Origin: an uncultured Geobacteraceae bacterium
GTDB lineage: Bacteria; Desulfobacterota; Desulfuromonadia; Geobacterales; Pseudopelobacteraceae
Reading direction: 5' to 3'
DNA: 64,000 nucleotides
Assembly: GCA_903875605.1 (NCBI GenBank)
Contig: CAIQWT010000007.1
Coordinates: 62,001-126,000, forward strand
The first letter of the stretch is position 1. Each line of letters opens with the position of its first letter. A program made the translations under genes and the position numbers. Below are positions 22,169 to 30,719 of this stretch, in pieces. The notes below the pieces were generated by a model that saw nothing but the letters and a program-made list of their open reading frames with translations, was not told the origin of the DNA and did not search any database.

Positions 22169-23313
22169 GTACACTCCATAGGCAGGCTGGAACCTGCGAA
22201 ATCATTACTACCATGGCGCGCTTGAAAGAGGTCGCAGATATACTCGCTAATCAGACAGAAATTGCGGTAGATCTTGAGATGGATTCTCTCCATCATTACC
22301 GTGAAAAAGTCTGCCTTGTCCAGGTGTCAACCCGCCGGCAGAGCTGGCTGATTGACCCTTTGGCACTTCCAACACTTGAGCCACTCAGCTCACCACTTGC
22401 CGACCCGAAAATCCTGATCGTTATGCATGGAGCTGACTACGATATCCGTTCACTGCATCGTGACTTCGACATAGAAGTAACCAATCTATTCGATACAATG
22501 ATAGCAGCGCGTTTTTTGAACATTGCCGAGTTTGGTTTGGCGGCTCTATTAAACGGTCGTTTTGGTATAGAGCTGGACAAAAAATACCAAAAAGCGGATT
22601 GGAGTAAGCGCCCAATAAGTCGGGAAATGTGTGCCTATGCAACTGCTGATACATCCGATCTATTACCTTTATATGATCAGCTCAGAGAAGAGCTGATTAA
22701 TAAGGACCGATTGCCGTGGCTTGTAGAAGAAGGAAACCTGGTATGCCAGGCGCGGGTAACTGAAAAAGATGGTCCGTTATTTCTTTATTGTAAAGGTGCT
22801 AACAAACTGAGAGGTCACAGCCTTGCTATCCTCGAAGAATTACTGCAGATGCGTGACAGCCAGTCTGAATTGCTGGATCGTCCGCCATTTAAGGTCTTAT
22901 CTGCTGATACTCTGATTGAGGTAGCAGAGACACAACCCAGGTCACTTCATGATTTATCACTTGTCAGAGGGATGACCCCAGGTCAGCTCCAGCGACATGG
23001 GACTGGGATTCTGTCGGCAATTGAACGAGGTATCGCAACTCCTGAAAACAATTTGCCCCGTTTCCCGCGTAACGGTAAAAAAGAGGTATTGGAACGGGTC
23101 AAGGAACGGCTGAAAAATCTTAAGTCCTGGAGAGAGAAATATAGTCATAACATAGGGCTAGAACCAGGCCTGCTTGCTCCGAATTGGTTGCTGGAAGCGA
23201 TTGCCGATACGGAAACAGCTGAAAAAGTGGAGCTTGACGCCATACCAGGAATGAGAGATTGGCAAAAACGACTTTTTAGTGAAGATATGGCACGTGTACT
23301 CGCAATGGTCTGA
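22165..23313 (+). CDS. rnd: Ribonuclease D (3'-5' exoribonuclease with HRDC domain)
   Basis: RNase D trims 3' ends of tRNA precursors and other RNAs. The DEDD exonuclease motifs are DLEMDS (ExoI), HGADYDIRSL with NLFDTMIAARFL (ExoII), and YATADTSDLLPLY (ExoIII). An HRDC helical domain follows from about residue 215 and a second, diverged one lies toward the C-terminus. The start is TTG, overlapping the mqnC stop, with AGGGAG eight bases before. At 382 residues the length is normal. Confidence 0.93.
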   Translation: MSTLHRQAGTCEIITTMARLKEVADILANQTEIAVDLEMDSLHHYREKVCLVQVSTRRQSWLIDPLALPTLEPLSSPLADPKILIVMHGADYDIRSLHRDFDIEVTNLFDTMIAARFLNIAEFGLAALLNGRFGIELDKKYQKADWSKRPISREMCAYATADTSDLLPLYDQLREELINKDRLPWLVEEGNLVCQARVTEKDGPLFLYCKGANKLRGHSLAILEELLQMRDSQSELLDRPPFKVLSADTLIEVAETQPRSLHDLSLVRGMTPGQLQRHGTGILSAIERGIATPENNLPRFPRNGKKEVLERVKERLKNLKSWREKYSHNIGLEPGLLAPNWLLEAIADTETAEKVELDAIPGMRDWQKRLFSEDMARVLAMV

Positions 23314-23317
23314 GTGA

Positions 23318-23821
23318 ATGAGAATCCGTGGCGGTTTTACTCTCATTGAGATCATGGTGGTTATGGCCATCATCAGCATGGTGATGTTGCTGGTCATTCC
23401 AAAACTCCCTTCATCTGACCAGGAAAATCTAAAAATATCTGCCCGGACTCTGGCTTCTACGCTTCGTTATATGCAGGAAAGGGCGCAAACATCAGGCATA
23501 CGCTATGTACTGGCAATAGTGCCAGGCACAGAAACCGCTAAGTTTTCCGAGATCAGCGGGGATGGCAGTGCTAAAGAACCTTCTGACCCGCTGCTACAGA
23601 AATCAGCAGTTAAAGAGGGCATTATAGTTTCAGATGTCCGTATACCACGTCTCGGAAAAGTTATTGATGGGCAGCTAAAGTTGGATGTTGGTGCTGCGGG
23701 TATTCGGGATTTTGTTACTATTCACCTCCGCTCATCTGAGGGTAAGTTCTGGACGGTAATGGCATTCCCCTCAGGTGGTAAAGTCAAGGCATTTGAGGGA
23801 TATCTAGAGGAACCACCATGA
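23318..23821 (+). CDS. gspH: Type II secretion minor pseudopilin (GspH-like)
   Basis: This is a pseudopilin of the type II secretion system, processed by the prepilin peptidase. The leader MRIRGG is cut before FTLIEIMVVMAIISMVMLL, with the conserved Glu at +5 and a hydrophobic helix. The globular C-terminal domain (167 residues in total) fits GspH, but such domains diverge and other minor pseudopilins cannot be excluded by eye. It starts four bases after the rnd stop and its end overlaps gspI. Confidence 0.85.
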   Translation: MRIRGGFTLIEIMVVMAIISMVMLLVIPKLPSSDQENLKISARTLASTLRYMQERAQTSGIRYVLAIVPGTETAKFSEISGDGSAKEPSDPLLQKSAVKEGIIVSDVRIPRLGKVIDGQLKLDVGAAGIRDFVTIHLRSSEGKFWTVMAFPSGGKVKAFEGYLEEPP

Positions 23822-24162
23822 GAGATGATATCTCCGGTTTTACTCTACTTGAAGTAATGGTTTCCCTTGCCATCATGGCCGGAGTAATTCTGACAGTGCT
23901 GGGATCGGTCAACTACCACATTGGAATAATAGCCAACGAACGCGACAATACGACGCTGACTCTGTTGGCACGCACCCGGATAGTAGAGTTGGAGCAGGCA
24001 CCGGTTAAAGGAGAAGGAACATTCGCCCCTTTGAACCCGGAGTTGACCTGGAAATCCGATCTTCTGCCAACCGAACTGCCCGGCCTGCAAAAGCTTGTTG
24101 TCAAGGTTAAGCGTAGTGGTAACATTCGGGAGGTGACACTTGTCCGTTATCTCGCGAAATAA
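23818..24162 (+). CDS. gspI: Type II secretion minor pseudopilin GspI
   Basis: A 114-residue pseudopilin with leader MRDDISG cut before FTLLEVMVSLAIMAGVILTV. The short length and the motif ARTRIVELE after the helix match GspI, part of the pilus-tip complex with J and K. It overlaps gspH by 4 nt and gspJ by 23 nt. Confidence 0.88.
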   Translation: MRDDISGFTLLEVMVSLAIMAGVILTVLGSVNYHIGIIANERDNTTLTLLARTRIVELEQAPVKGEGTFAPLNPELTWKSDLLPTELPGLQKLVVKVKRSGNIREVTLVRYLAK

Positions 24163-24757
24163 AGGTTTCACTCTGCTGGAAGTATTGATCGCAGTAGTCT
24201 TGCTCGGCATCCTTTCTGCGGCGCTCTACGGCAGCTATTTTGGCGTTATGCGTGCCAGGGATAGGGCTTCAGCCGGCATGGAATCAAGACGTGAACTTGG
24301 CGCGACACTTGATCTGATTCGTCGTGAAGTCTCATCGGCTATGTTTAATCGCAGTGACAAGCGACTTCGGTTTGTAGTAGAGGATCGGGATAATTTTGGA
24401 GCTCAATCATCAACTCTTGAACTCACTACACTTGCACCGCCAGACGTGCTGAACCGCAGAGAGTCCGGTATCGTTAACGTCACCTACCGGATGGCCGAAA
24501 AAGATAAAAAACGCTCACTGACACGCCAGGAGAAGGATCTGTTTTCCGAAGAAACCAGTATCCCGGCTTATCCACAAATGGAGAGGATAAGCGCCTTTCT
24601 GGTTGAATGTTTTGATGGGTCGAAGTGGGTAAAAAGCTGGGATACATCAATAAACGGTACTCCACCAAAGGGAGTGCGTATCACTATACAGTTGGAAGAA
24701 GAGGGGAAACCGGTACAGTTCTCGATTCTTTCTAATCCGCGAGTGCGCGGCTTATGA
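24140..24757 (+). CDS. gspJ: Type II secretion minor pseudopilin GspJ
   Basis: A 205-residue pseudopilin with leader MSVISRNKG cut before FTLLEVLIAVVLLGILSAAL. Downstream, LGATLDLIRREVSSAMF is typical of GspJ. It starts at TTG, supported by GGAGGTGA a few bases upstream. It forms the tip complex with GspI and GspK and overlaps both of its neighbours. A perfect DnaA-box sequence at 24568-24576 within it is probably coincidental. Confidence 0.88.
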   Translation: MSVISRNKGFTLLEVLIAVVLLGILSAALYGSYFGVMRARDRASAGMESRRELGATLDLIRREVSSAMFNRSDKRLRFVVEDRDNFGAQSSTLELTTLAPPDVLNRRESGIVNVTYRMAEKDKKRSLTRQEKDLFSEETSIPAYPQMERISAFLVECFDGSKWVKSWDTSINGTPPKGVRITIQLEEEGKPVQFSILSNPRVRGL

Positions 24758-25680
24758 TAGGGCGAGTAAAAAACGAATCCGGGTTTGCTCTTATCTTGAC
24801 TCTGGTAGTAACAGCACTGATGGTAGCCATTGTTGTAGAAATGATTCACCAGGTGTACGTAGATACTTCGCTCAGCCGCGGTTTTCGTGATGGCCAACAG
24901 GCTTCGATACTGGCCGAGTCAGGTGTTACTGGTGGTTGCAAGCTATTGCAAACAACTATTTACGGCCGTGACTATACAACTCTTAATGACCTTTGGGCGA
25001 CACCGCTTAAACTTGAGGACGAAATCGGTACGCTGGTGATTACGATCATTGATGAAAGTGCCAAGATTTATGTTAATGAGCCGGTACTTTCTAACGGCGT
25101 AGATGGTCCGTTCCTGCCGGCACTGAAGCGACTTGGTACACGCCTGAAGCTGCCGGAAGATCTCTGGGCAGCAGTTGCCGATTGGGTCGATGACGAAAAC
25201 CCTCCAACTAACCGTTCCGGCGGGGCTGAGACACCTTACTATCGTACTCTGAAACCGGCGTATAGTGCCCGTAACGGTAAAATGGCTACGCTGACAGAGT
25301 TAACTTTGGTAAAAGGCGTTACTCCTGAAATACTTGGCAGACTGCGGCCATATTTAACGATATTCCCCGATCAGGTAAACTCTCCGCGGATAAACATAAA
25401 TACCGCATCCAAGGAGGTGCTTTCCTCCCTTGACGCTGGTATCGACGACAGCTTGGCGGAAAGAATAATAGAAAAACGGCGATTGACACCTTTCAAATCT
25501 ACAGGTGAGCTTTCGCAGGTTCCCGGAATGGAAACAATTGCCACGGGCCTGGTCGGTCGAATCAGTGTCAATAGTCATCTGTTCAGAATTACATCCGTTT
25601 CCAGAGTAAAAGAATCAGCACGGACAGTCGAGGCGGTCGTGCGTTTATCAGGTGAAGTCTTATCGTGGCAGGAATACTGA
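24754..25680 (+). CDS. gspK: Type II secretion pseudopilin GspK
   Basis: GspK caps the pseudopilus. The 308-residue protein has a short leader ending near NESG and then FALILTLVVTALMVAIVVEM, lacking the usual Glu at +5, as is typical for GspK. The globular part contains the helix-hairpin-helix-like INTASKEVLSSLDAG and a large alpha domain with ADWVDDENPPTNRSGGAE. It overlaps gspJ by four bases. Confidence 0.9.
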   Translation: MIGRVKNESGFALILTLVVTALMVAIVVEMIHQVYVDTSLSRGFRDGQQASILAESGVTGGCKLLQTTIYGRDYTTLNDLWATPLKLEDEIGTLVITIIDESAKIYVNEPVLSNGVDGPFLPALKRLGTRLKLPEDLWAAVADWVDDENPPTNRSGGAETPYYRTLKPAYSARNGKMATLTELTLVKGVTPEILGRLRPYLTIFPDQVNSPRININTASKEVLSSLDAGIDDSLAERIIEKRRLTPFKSTGELSQVPGMETIATGLVGRISVNSHLFRITSVSRVKESARTVEAVVRLSGEVLSWQEY

Positions 25681-25720
25681 AAAGCCACAAATAAATCAGT
25701 AGGTGAGGGTGCCGCGTACC

Positions 25721-27031
25721 ATGGATTATCTGATTTTACAGGCTGAAGAAAAACGTTTGACGGTCGCCCATTTCGAAATATCAAGGCGTTCCACGGAACT
25801 TGTCGGGGCCGCTACGATTGAGCTGGATGAAGGCCGCTCACTAACAGATGCAGTCCAGCAAATAGCCGAAAAAATTAACGGTTCTCCGAGAGTCGTGCTC
25901 TGCCTCCCCCCGATCCTGTTTGCTCAGCGATCAGTATTGCTTCCCTTTAGCGATCTGCGTAAAGTCAGGGAGGTCCTGCCGTCACAATTACAGGGCGACA
26001 TTGCATTGCCGGTAGAGGAACTTTCTCTGGATGTTATGCCGGTTGGAGATGGCCAGTTTCTGGCATTATGGGCTCGTAAAAGTGATATAAGCGCAGCAAT
26101 AGAACTATTCCGCAATGCAGGAATAGAGCCGCATATTGTCACTTCAATAACCTTCGCTCTGGCTGCTCTGCCAGGAATACCGCCTGACTGTGCTGTGTGC
26201 GACAGTAGAACGCTGTCGCTGTTAAAAGGCGGGCGACTAACGTATTTCCGGGCATTTAATTCTTCTGTGACAAGTACGATGATCGCTGCAACGCTGGCGG
26301 CACTTGAACTCTCCGGTGAGGAAATCACGACGCGTCTCTGTACGATTGGGCAAGAGGAAGACCAGCTATCAGATGCTGACACACTTTCATTACTGATTGA
26401 GAAAGTGGAATTACCGCCGGAGATGGGCCACCTGTTCAAAAACGACGAAACTTTTCAGCAGTTGGCTGGCTTCTATGCCGTGGCGCGTGCCTGTTTTGCC
26501 GGTACGCTCCCAGATTTTAGACAGGGTGAGCTTGCCTGGACCGCAGGAGATGCTTCTCTGCGAAAAAAATTGTTTCTTAGCGGGATTTTGTCTGCTGTCA
26601 TTATCCTGTTACTGTTCGTCAATACCGGAATCCAGTATCGTGCTGCCGTATCTGATATATCCTCTCTTAACAAATCGATTGCGTCAATCTATCGCGAGAT
26701 ATTCCCTTCCCGTCCTAAAGCGGTTGATGAAATCTCAGAAATAAAAGGGGAAATCAGAAAACTTTCTGGTATCGAAAGCTCAAACGGCTACCTTGATACT
26801 CTAAAGAAACTGGCCGAAGCCAAAAATAGCATCAATGGTCTTTACGAAGCAGAGTTGGAGGGGCGTAACTTGAGAGTAAAAGGAGATGCCCGCTCTGCTC
26901 AGGCGGCAGACGAATTTAAAGCTGCTCTTGCACCGCTGCTGGCAACTGTAGAATTGGGTGAAGTCAAGAGCCGCCCTGACGGTACGGTCGGGTTCTCTCT
27001 GACTGGAACGCTCAAGGAGGGATCAAAATGA
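25721..27031 (+). CDS. gspL: Type II secretion inner-membrane platform protein GspL
   Basis: GspL links the cytoplasmic ATPase GspE to the inner-membrane platform. The N-terminal part (about 270 residues) has the actin-like cytoplasmic fold expected of the family. It is followed by one membrane helix (FLSGILSAVIILLLFVN) and a periplasmic ferredoxin-like C-terminal domain. I chose the ATG at 25721; a GTG at 25703 would add six residues. The end overlaps gspM by four bases. Confidence 0.82.
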   Translation: MDYLILQAEEKRLTVAHFEISRRSTELVGAATIELDEGRSLTDAVQQIAEKINGSPRVVLCLPPILFAQRSVLLPFSDLRKVREVLPSQLQGDIALPVEELSLDVMPVGDGQFLALWARKSDISAAIELFRNAGIEPHIVTSITFALAALPGIPPDCAVCDSRTLSLLKGGRLTYFRAFNSSVTSTMIAATLAALELSGEEITTRLCTIGQEEDQLSDADTLSLLIEKVELPPEMGHLFKNDETFQQLAGFYAVARACFAGTLPDFRQGELAWTAGDASLRKKLFLSGILSAVIILLLFVNTGIQYRAAVSDISSLNKSIASIYREIFPSRPKAVDEISEIKGEIRKLSGIESSNGYLDTLKKLAEAKNSINGLYEAELEGRNLRVKGDARSAQAADEFKAALAPLLATVELGEVKSRPDGTVGFSLTGTLKEGSK

Positions 27032-27579
27032 GGCCTTTGGAAGTTATCCGTGAACAGTGGGAGGGCCTTGATAGCCGAACACGCTTATGGAGTGGGTACG
27101 CGCTCATAATATTGCTTGCTGCTGCGGTCGGTTGGTCTACTTTGAACGGCAAAGTACAGGCGCTGGAAAAAAAACGCGCGGCCCGTGAAACAGTGCTGAA
27201 GGAATTGTTGCCGATAAAAGTCGCATATCTGTCCGCTCGCCAGTCCTCAGACCAGTTAAATGGCCGTATAGCTTCACTGCGCCCGGATGATACACCTGCT
27301 AAAATAATAGAAGATACCGGCATAAAGGGTAAATCTGTTAAAATAGTTTCAATAAAGGGTGAAGAACGGAGTGGTTTTAGCGAAGATGCGGCCGATATAC
27401 GTATCGATAGTCTTACGCTGAATGAAGCAACCAATCTACTGTACCGAATCGAAAAAGGGAATCGACCGGTTATTATTAAAAAATGTAATCTGCGTATGCG
27501 TTTTGATGACCCTTCCCGCTGTGATCTGACGCTTGTTATGGCGCTACTTAAGTCGGTTGCCGGCCCGGCAAAACCATGA
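27028..27579 (+). CDS. gspM: Type II secretion platform protein GspM
   Basis: A 183-residue bitopic protein with a short cytoplasmic N-terminus, one membrane helix (LWSGYALIILLAAAVGW) and a periplasmic coiled-coil/ferredoxin-like domain. This is the GspM layout. It sits between GspL, its usual partner, and GspN. AAGGAGG precedes the ATG, and it overlaps both neighbours by four bases. Confidence 0.82.
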   Translation: MRPLEVIREQWEGLDSRTRLWSGYALIILLAAAVGWSTLNGKVQALEKKRAARETVLKELLPIKVAYLSARQSSDQLNGRIASLRPDDTPAKIIEDTGIKGKSVKIVSIKGEERSGFSEDAADIRIDSLTLNEATNLLYRIEKGNRPVIIKKCNLRMRFDDPSRCDLTLVMALLKSVAGPAKP

Positions 27580-28415
27580 AAATTGCTTTGCTGGCACGCA
27601 GATCCGGGATTGTCGTTGCGGTTTTGGCTCTTTTCATAATATTTTGCTACATTCTTTTCCCAACAGGCAAGATAGATGCTGTACTTGGCCGGGTTCTCTT
27701 ACAACAGGGATTGACACTTTCGCCTTCGGTTCACAAAACATTGCTTCCTGGTCTTGCTTGGGATAACTTTCTGCTTTCCTCAGAAAAGGGGCCACTCCTG
27801 AAATGCGAAACGCTTCAGGTCAGAGCGCTTTTGCTTCCACTTTTTATTGGTCGGGCGGTTTTTGCCGGTAGCGCTGCAATAGGGAAGGGACAGTTGGAGG
27901 TACGGCACGCTCTGAACGGTAAAGCGGCACTGGATCTTAACGCAGAAGGTATATCCTTTGCGGAAATTCCTTTTTTTAAGAACGTTCTGGGCGCCAAAAC
28001 ATCAGGTAATCTCTGGAGCAAGGGTACACTGCAGCGGAGTGCGAAAGGTTTAAGTGGTGACCTCAAGGTTGAAGTAAAACAACTTGAATTTTCGGGTGTC
28101 AAGTTGGGAGCATTTCCTCTGCCTGACGCGACAAATCTTAAATCACAGGGTATGATAAGAGTCAGTGACGGACAAGTCCGGCTGGAAAGTTTTACACTGG
28201 AAGGTGATGGCATCTACATGCGGTTGTCGGGAGATCTCCCTTCGGGCGCTAATGCTGCCGTGACGCCTCTCAACATGAGCCTCGAAATTATGCCCAAGCC
28301 GGATTTTTTGGAAAAGCAAAAACTGGTATTTATGCTGCTGGCCAAGTTCATGGCTTCTCCGGGAGTGTATAAAGTACCTATCAAAGGAACGCTGCTAAAA
28401 CCGGAGATTCTATAG
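27576..28415 (+). CDS. gspN: Type II secretion protein GspN
   Basis: GspN is an accessory inner-membrane protein of some type II systems, with a large periplasmic part. The 279-residue protein has one N-terminal membrane helix (about residues 10-28, VVAVLALFIIFCYILF). A beta-rich domain follows that resembles the AsmA/GspN type (KGTLQRSAKGLSGDLKVEVKQLEF). Its stop is immediately followed by the nadD ATG, continuing the run into housekeeping genes. Confidence 0.8.
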   Translation: MKIALLARRSGIVVAVLALFIIFCYILFPTGKIDAVLGRVLLQQGLTLSPSVHKTLLPGLAWDNFLLSSEKGPLLKCETLQVRALLLPLFIGRAVFAGSAAIGKGQLEVRHALNGKAALDLNAEGISFAEIPFFKNVLGAKTSGNLWSKGTLQRSAKGLSGDLKVEVKQLEFSGVKLGAFPLPDATNLKSQGMIRVSDGQVRLESFTLEGDGIYMRLSGDLPSGANAAVTPLNMSLEIMPKPDFLEKQKLVFMLLAKFMASPGVYKVPIKGTLLKPEIL

Positions 28416-29066
28416 ATGAAAATAGGCCTGCTGGGCGGCAGTTTCAACCCGGTTCATAATGCTCATCTGCAAATTGCCGATGAGGCTAAACTGGTCTGCG
28501 GTCTCAATAGGGTTTTTTTTATTCCGGCAGCAGATCCACCACATAAGCCGTTGGCTGGCGATATTTCCTTTGAGATTCGTGCAGAAATGGTTAGCATGGC
28601 TATCGCAGGCAGTCCGGACTTCTCGATTTCAACTGTCGAAGCAGAGCGTGGCGGTAAATCATATTCTATCGACACGATCAGAACATTCCGGGAGCATTTT
28701 GCGGATGACGAACTCTTCTTTATAATAGGGGGAGATTCCTTTCTGGAAATAGGAACGTGGCGCTGTTATGCCGATATTTTCCGCTCGTGCAATCTGATTG
28801 TAGTAGAGCGCCCCGGATGCCAAATTACCAATCCTTTTAAGGCACTGCCGGAAACAGTAAAAGAGGTCTTTCGCCTTGAAGATCAAACTGGTTCCCTTAT
28901 TCATGAATCGGGGAAAGTTGTGCATTTTATAACCGGCACGCCGCAAGGGTTTTCTTCTACTGAAATCCGACGGCTTGCCGCCACCGGGGCGGATTTTTCC
29001 CGATTTGTACCACCAGACGTAGCAGCATATATCTCGCAACAAAGGATCTACCACAAATGCCTGTAA
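28416..29066 (+). CDS. nadD: Nicotinate-nucleotide adenylyltransferase
   Basis: NadD makes deamido-NAD from nicotinate mononucleotide and ATP. The N-terminal nucleotide-binding motif GLLGGSFNPVHNAHL is present, and FSSTEIRRL near the C-terminus matches the ISSTxIR signature. At 216 residues the length is normal. It abuts gspN without a gap and overlaps rsfS by ten bases; the order nadD-rsfS-rlmH is widespread. Confidence 0.96.
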   Translation: MKIGLLGGSFNPVHNAHLQIADEAKLVCGLNRVFFIPAADPPHKPLAGDISFEIRAEMVSMAIAGSPDFSISTVEAERGGKSYSIDTIRTFREHFADDELFFIIGGDSFLEIGTWRCYADIFRSCNLIVVERPGCQITNPFKALPETVKEVFRLEDQTGSLIHESGKVVHFITGTPQGFSSTEIRRLAATGADFSRFVPPDVAAYISQQRIYHKCL

Positions 29067-29470
29067 AAAAAACAGAAACTGCCGAAAAGGCGACCCTTAC
29101 CCCCACTGAGCGTGCACTTAAATGCGCTGAACTGGCCTACGACAAAAAGGCATTTGATATCTGTGTGCGCAACATCTCACGGGTATCATCCATTGCCGAC
29201 TACATGGTTATTATCTCAGGTTCTTCGGACAAACAGAACCAGGCAATTTCCGACAATATCCGCACCGGACTGAAAAAATTCGGCAAGGTGAACGATATCG
29301 AGGGCGCTAAGGATGGCCGATGGATTGTTATGGATTACGGCGATGTGCTCGTACATATCTTTCATGACCAGATCCGCCGATATTATGATCTGGATGGACT
29401 ATGGGGAATGGCTCCAGAACTTGAGTTGCCCCCTGAAATCAAAGCGTCCCGTAAGGAATCAGATTTTTGA
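29057..29470 (+). CDS. rsfS: Ribosomal silencing factor RsfS
   Basis: RsfS (Iojap family) binds uL14 on the 50S subunit and blocks subunit joining when nutrients are low. The 137-residue protein has an added lysine-rich N-terminus, then the conserved ISRVSSIADYMVIISGSSDKQ and DWRI-like DGRWIVMDYGDVLVHIF and RRYYDLDGLWG. It lies between nadD and rlmH, overlapping both. Confidence 0.95.
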   Translation: MPVKKTETAEKATLTPTERALKCAELAYDKKAFDICVRNISRVSSIADYMVIISGSSDKQNQAISDNIRTGLKKFGKVNDIEGAKDGRWIVMDYGDVLVHIFHDQIRRYYDLDGLWGMAPELELPPEIKASRKESDF

Positions 29471-29925
29471 AAATAAAAGTGCTGTGGGTCGGTAAAAGTC
29501 GTGACCCATGGGTCAAGGATGCGATCGACGAATACGCCGGTCGTATCCGGCGCTATAATCCTATAGACCTGATTGATATACGCGATGAGAAGGGCGCGGA
29601 GGCGGAAGAGATGCGCCGCCGTGAGTGCGAGCGTCTGGATAAGCAGATCTCGCCCGGGTCAACCCTGATTTTACTGGATGAGCGGGGCGAGCAGATGGAT
29701 TCTCCTGGCCTTGCTTCATTTGTTGGCAAACAGCGCGACAGTGGAGTTGGGGAGCTTATCTTTGTCATTGGCGGTGCTTATGGCTTTTCCGAAGAATTTC
29801 GCCGTCGTGGCAAGCTGCTGGCCTTGTCTAAAATGACCTTTACCCACCAGATGGTACGGGCTTTTCTGTTGGAGCAAATATACCGTACGTTTACTATATT
29901 GAATGGCGAGCCATATCATCACTGA
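29467..29925 (+). CDS. rlmH: 23S rRNA (pseudouridine-1915-N3) methyltransferase
   Basis: RlmH is a SPOUT-class enzyme that methylates pseudouridine 1915 of 23S rRNA. The 152-residue product has LILLDERGEQMDSPGLASFV, the SAM-binding knot region FVIGGAYGFSEE, and the C-terminal MTFTHQMVRAFLLEQIYRTF, all conserved. The start is TTG within the rsfS stop region, with AAGGA upstream. Confidence 0.96.
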   Translation: MKIKVLWVGKSRDPWVKDAIDEYAGRIRRYNPIDLIDIRDEKGAEAEEMRRRECERLDKQISPGSTLILLDERGEQMDSPGLASFVGKQRDSGVGELIFVIGGAYGFSEEFRRRGKLLALSKMTFTHQMVRAFLLEQIYRTFTILNGEPYHH

Positions 29926-29938
29926 CGGGAAGTTATGA

Positions 29939-30637
29939 ATGAAGAGAGAAAATCTCCATAGCGGCCATCGTGAGCGATTGCGGAAACGCTTTCTGGAAGA
30001 GGGACTGGACAGCTTTGATGATCACCAGGTACTGGAGCTATTGCTGTTTCAGGTGATTCTTCGGGGAGATACGAATATAATCTCCCACCGTTTAATGCAA
30101 CGCTTTGGTTCACTTTCCGCGGTGCTGGAGGCCGATCCCGAGGATATAGCCTCAGTTGAAGGGCTAGGCTATAAGGCCGCTGCATTCATGGCGATGATTC
30201 CCCAGGTGACCCGCAGATATTACCAAGACCGGGTATTACTTGACCGCCCAAAGCTAAGCAGTTCCTCAGCGGTGGCGGAATATCTCATCCCGCTTATGGC
30301 AGGGCGACCGGAGGAGGTCTTTTACGTTCTCTGCCTTGATACGCAATGCCGGGTGCTCTATCCGGCACTAATCAGTGAAGGAACCGTAAAAGAAGCCGCT
30401 GTTTATCCCCGTCATGTAGTTGAAGTGGCGATCCGGCACCGCGCCGCCTCAGTGATCTTCGCCCACAACCACCCCGCCGGCACATCCACCCCCTCTCCTC
30501 AGGATCACCATCTCACTAAAATATTGGTTCAGGCCCTTGGCCCCCTGGATATAAAAGTACTGGATCATATTATTGTCGCCTCAAATAACGCCTACAGCTT
30601 TGCCAGTGAAGGCGTTTTGCCGGGTTATGAGGCTTAA
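29939..30637 (+). CDS. radC: RadC family JAMM-domain protein
   Basis: The RadC family (DUF2466) has an N-terminal helix-hairpin-helix-like region and a C-terminal JAB/MPN domain; its role is unclear despite the historical name. The 232-residue product has the metal motif [14 protein letters not shown] preceded by the conserved [14 protein letters not shown] strand. It follows rlmH after 13 nt and probably closes the operon that starts at the thioesterase. A second JAB domain of this type lies in the DinG-like helicase at 41-43.6 kb. Confidence 0.93.
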   Translation: MKRENLHSGHRERLRKRFLEEGLDSFDDHQVLELLLFQVILRGDTNIISHRLMQRFGSLSAVLEADPEDIASVEGLGYKAAAFMAMIPQVTRRYYQDRVLLDRPKLSSSSAVAEYLIPLMAGRPEEVFYVLCLDTQCRVLYPALISEGTVKEAAVYPRHVVEVAIRHRAASVIFAHNHPAGTSTPSPQDHHLTKILVQALGPLDIKVLDHIIVASNNAYSFASEGVLPGYEA

Positions 30638-30666
30638 TAGCAAATTTCCTAAACCAACACACAATA

Positions 30667-30695
30667 TTGTTTACAGACCAAACATAATGTATATT
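30667..30695 (+). promoter_or_regulatory. Possible promoter of gpmI
   Basis: In the radC-gpmI gap, TTGTTT (30667-30672), a 17-bp spacer and TATATT (30690-30695, five of six to consensus) lie about 25 nt before the gpmI ATG. The -35 is weak. Confidence 0.35.
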
Positions 30696-30719
30696 ACCTG
30701 GTTAAAAGGGGTGCAAATT

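Noticed and set aside
24568-24576. Perfect DnaA box TTATCCACA
   Set aside because: It is single, inside gspJ coding sequence and 12 kb from the dnaA region; no clustering, so treated as chance.
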